In this document: in pieces, positions 4,761 through 5,231 of the stretch
How positions within the stretch are numbered: the stretch's first letter is position 1
Layout: the number at the start of each line of letters is the position of its first letter
Assembly: GCA_038325105.1 (NCBI GenBank)
Contig: JBBQIR010000108.1
Span: forward strand, 1-5,231
DNA length: 5,231 bases
Reading direction: 5' to 3'
From: WSXY01 sp038325105
GTDB lineage: Bacteria > Actinomycetota > Coriobacteriia > Anaerosomatales > Anaerosomataceae
Translations under genes and position numbers: made by a program
Notes under the pieces: generated by a model
What the model was told of the DNA's origin: nothing
What the model saw: the letters and a program-made list of their open reading frames with translations, nothing else
Databases searched by the model: none

Positions 4761-5231
4761 AGCTCACATCGCCAATGGATTCCTCGACCACTACCATGGG
4801 AGGCGCCTTCACCTGTTTGTAGATTCGTCCGACGTACTCACCAATGATCCCAAGGAAGAGCGCGTTCAGGCTAATCGATAACAGCATGAGCACCCAAATC
4901 GTCGCAACCCCGGCAGGCCAATCCTGCCCGAAAGCGAACTTCCCCACCACCACAACCACCAGCGCCACAACGGTCAGTAGCGCCACGATCAGCCCGAGGT
5001 ACGTCGCAAAACGGAGTGGGACAATCGAATGGCTGAGAATACCGTCGATCGCAAGAGCAGACAGGTCGCCCCAGCTGAACTTGCTTTCGCCGCGACTACG
5101 CGCGGACCTGTCGTACGGTATGCCGATCTGGCTGAAGCCCATCGCCGCAATCGAGCCTCGCAGATAGGGCTGAGCATCCTTCAACTCGGCCAGTTGGTCG
5201 AGAACCATCCGATCAATGAGCCTGAAGTCAC
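4759..5231 (-). CDS. GtrB/DPM1-type family 2 glycosyltransferase, C-terminal part (5' end outside the window)
   Basis: The frame is open to the right edge and gives 156 residues. It begins at DFRLIDRMVLDQL, the conserved region just after the catalytic core of polyprenyl-phosphate glycosyltransferases. An internal ATG at 5208 is therefore not the start; the donor-binding GT-A domain with its DxD motif lies outside. Next come IPYDRSARSRGESKFSW, the family's R-x-x-GESK motif, and an amphipathic LSALAIDGILSHS. Two membrane helices follow (about residues 74-98 and 106-130) and then GEYVGRIYKQVK, standard for GtrB-type enzymes. The family moves a sugar from a nucleotide donor to polyprenyl phosphate on the cytoplasmic face. 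The stop (TAG, 4761-4759) is 1 nt from the possible GTG of the GT-C-like gene, so the genes are co-translated. This enzyme would supply the lipid-linked sugar for the two following membrane proteins. The identity of the sugar cannot be read. Confidence 0.93.
   Translation of the reverse strand, partial: DFRLIDRMVLDQLAELKDAQPYLRGSIAAMGFSQIGIPYDRSARSRGESKFSWGDLSALAIDGILSHSIVPLRFATYLGLIVALLTVVALVVVVVGKFAFGQDWPAGVATIWVLMLLSISLNALFLGIIGEYVGRIYKQVKAPPMVVVEESIGDVS

Noticed and set aside
4930..4975. CCA/CAC-rich low-complexity stretch
   Set aside because: It is simply the complement of the valine codons of a membrane helix (VVALVVVVVGK) in the GtrB-type protein.
4759..5208. Reading the GtrB-type gene as a complete 149-residue protein starting at ATG 5208
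   Set aside because: The frame stays open to the window edge and the seven preceding residues (DFRLIDR) belong to a conserved family motif, so the ATG is internal.

Overview
The window is a compact block of cell-surface polysaccharide genes, all on the minus strand, so transcription runs from high to low coordinates. It suggests a GC-rich bacterium, most likely an actinomycete. The grounds are the base composition, the GTG and TTG start codons, and the weak Shine-Dalgarno sites. That assignment is inference, because no taxonomic marker gene is present. Both ends of the window cut through genes.

In transcription order there are two modules. The first (5231 to 2412) encodes three membrane proteins packed with gaps of 1 and 15 nt. 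They are the C-terminal half of a GtrB/DPM1-type family 2 glycosyltransferase with two membrane helices, a 623-residue polytopic membrane protein that looks like a GT-C type glycosyltransferase, and a 152-residue GtrA-family protein. This is the composition of a three-component system: a sugar is loaded onto a polyprenyl-phosphate carrier, the lipid-linked sugar is flipped outward, and the sugar is transferred to an extracellular glycan.

A 169-nt gap (2243 to 2411) follows. It is unusually structured. It holds a candidate promoter overlapped by a 7-bp dyad, a 9-bp inverted repeat with a nested hairpin, and a short ORF with a purine-rich ribosome site ending 4 nt before the next gene.

The second module (2242 to 1) encodes a 570-residue thiamine diphosphate (ThDP) enzyme of the acetolactate-synthase superfamily, then an overlapping NAD(P)-dependent extended SDR that runs off the left edge. 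There is no IlvN-type regulatory subunit gene beside the ThDP enzyme. An ALS-like enzyme plus a sugar-type SDR in a glycan locus recalls yersiniose synthesis, in which YerE adds a two-carbon branch to a CDP-keto-deoxysugar and a reductase finishes it. The most interesting reading is therefore a locus that makes a branched-chain sugar and mounts it on the cell surface through a GtrB/GT-C/GtrA route. The domain assignments are strong; the branched-sugar chemistry and the link between the modules are hypotheses.
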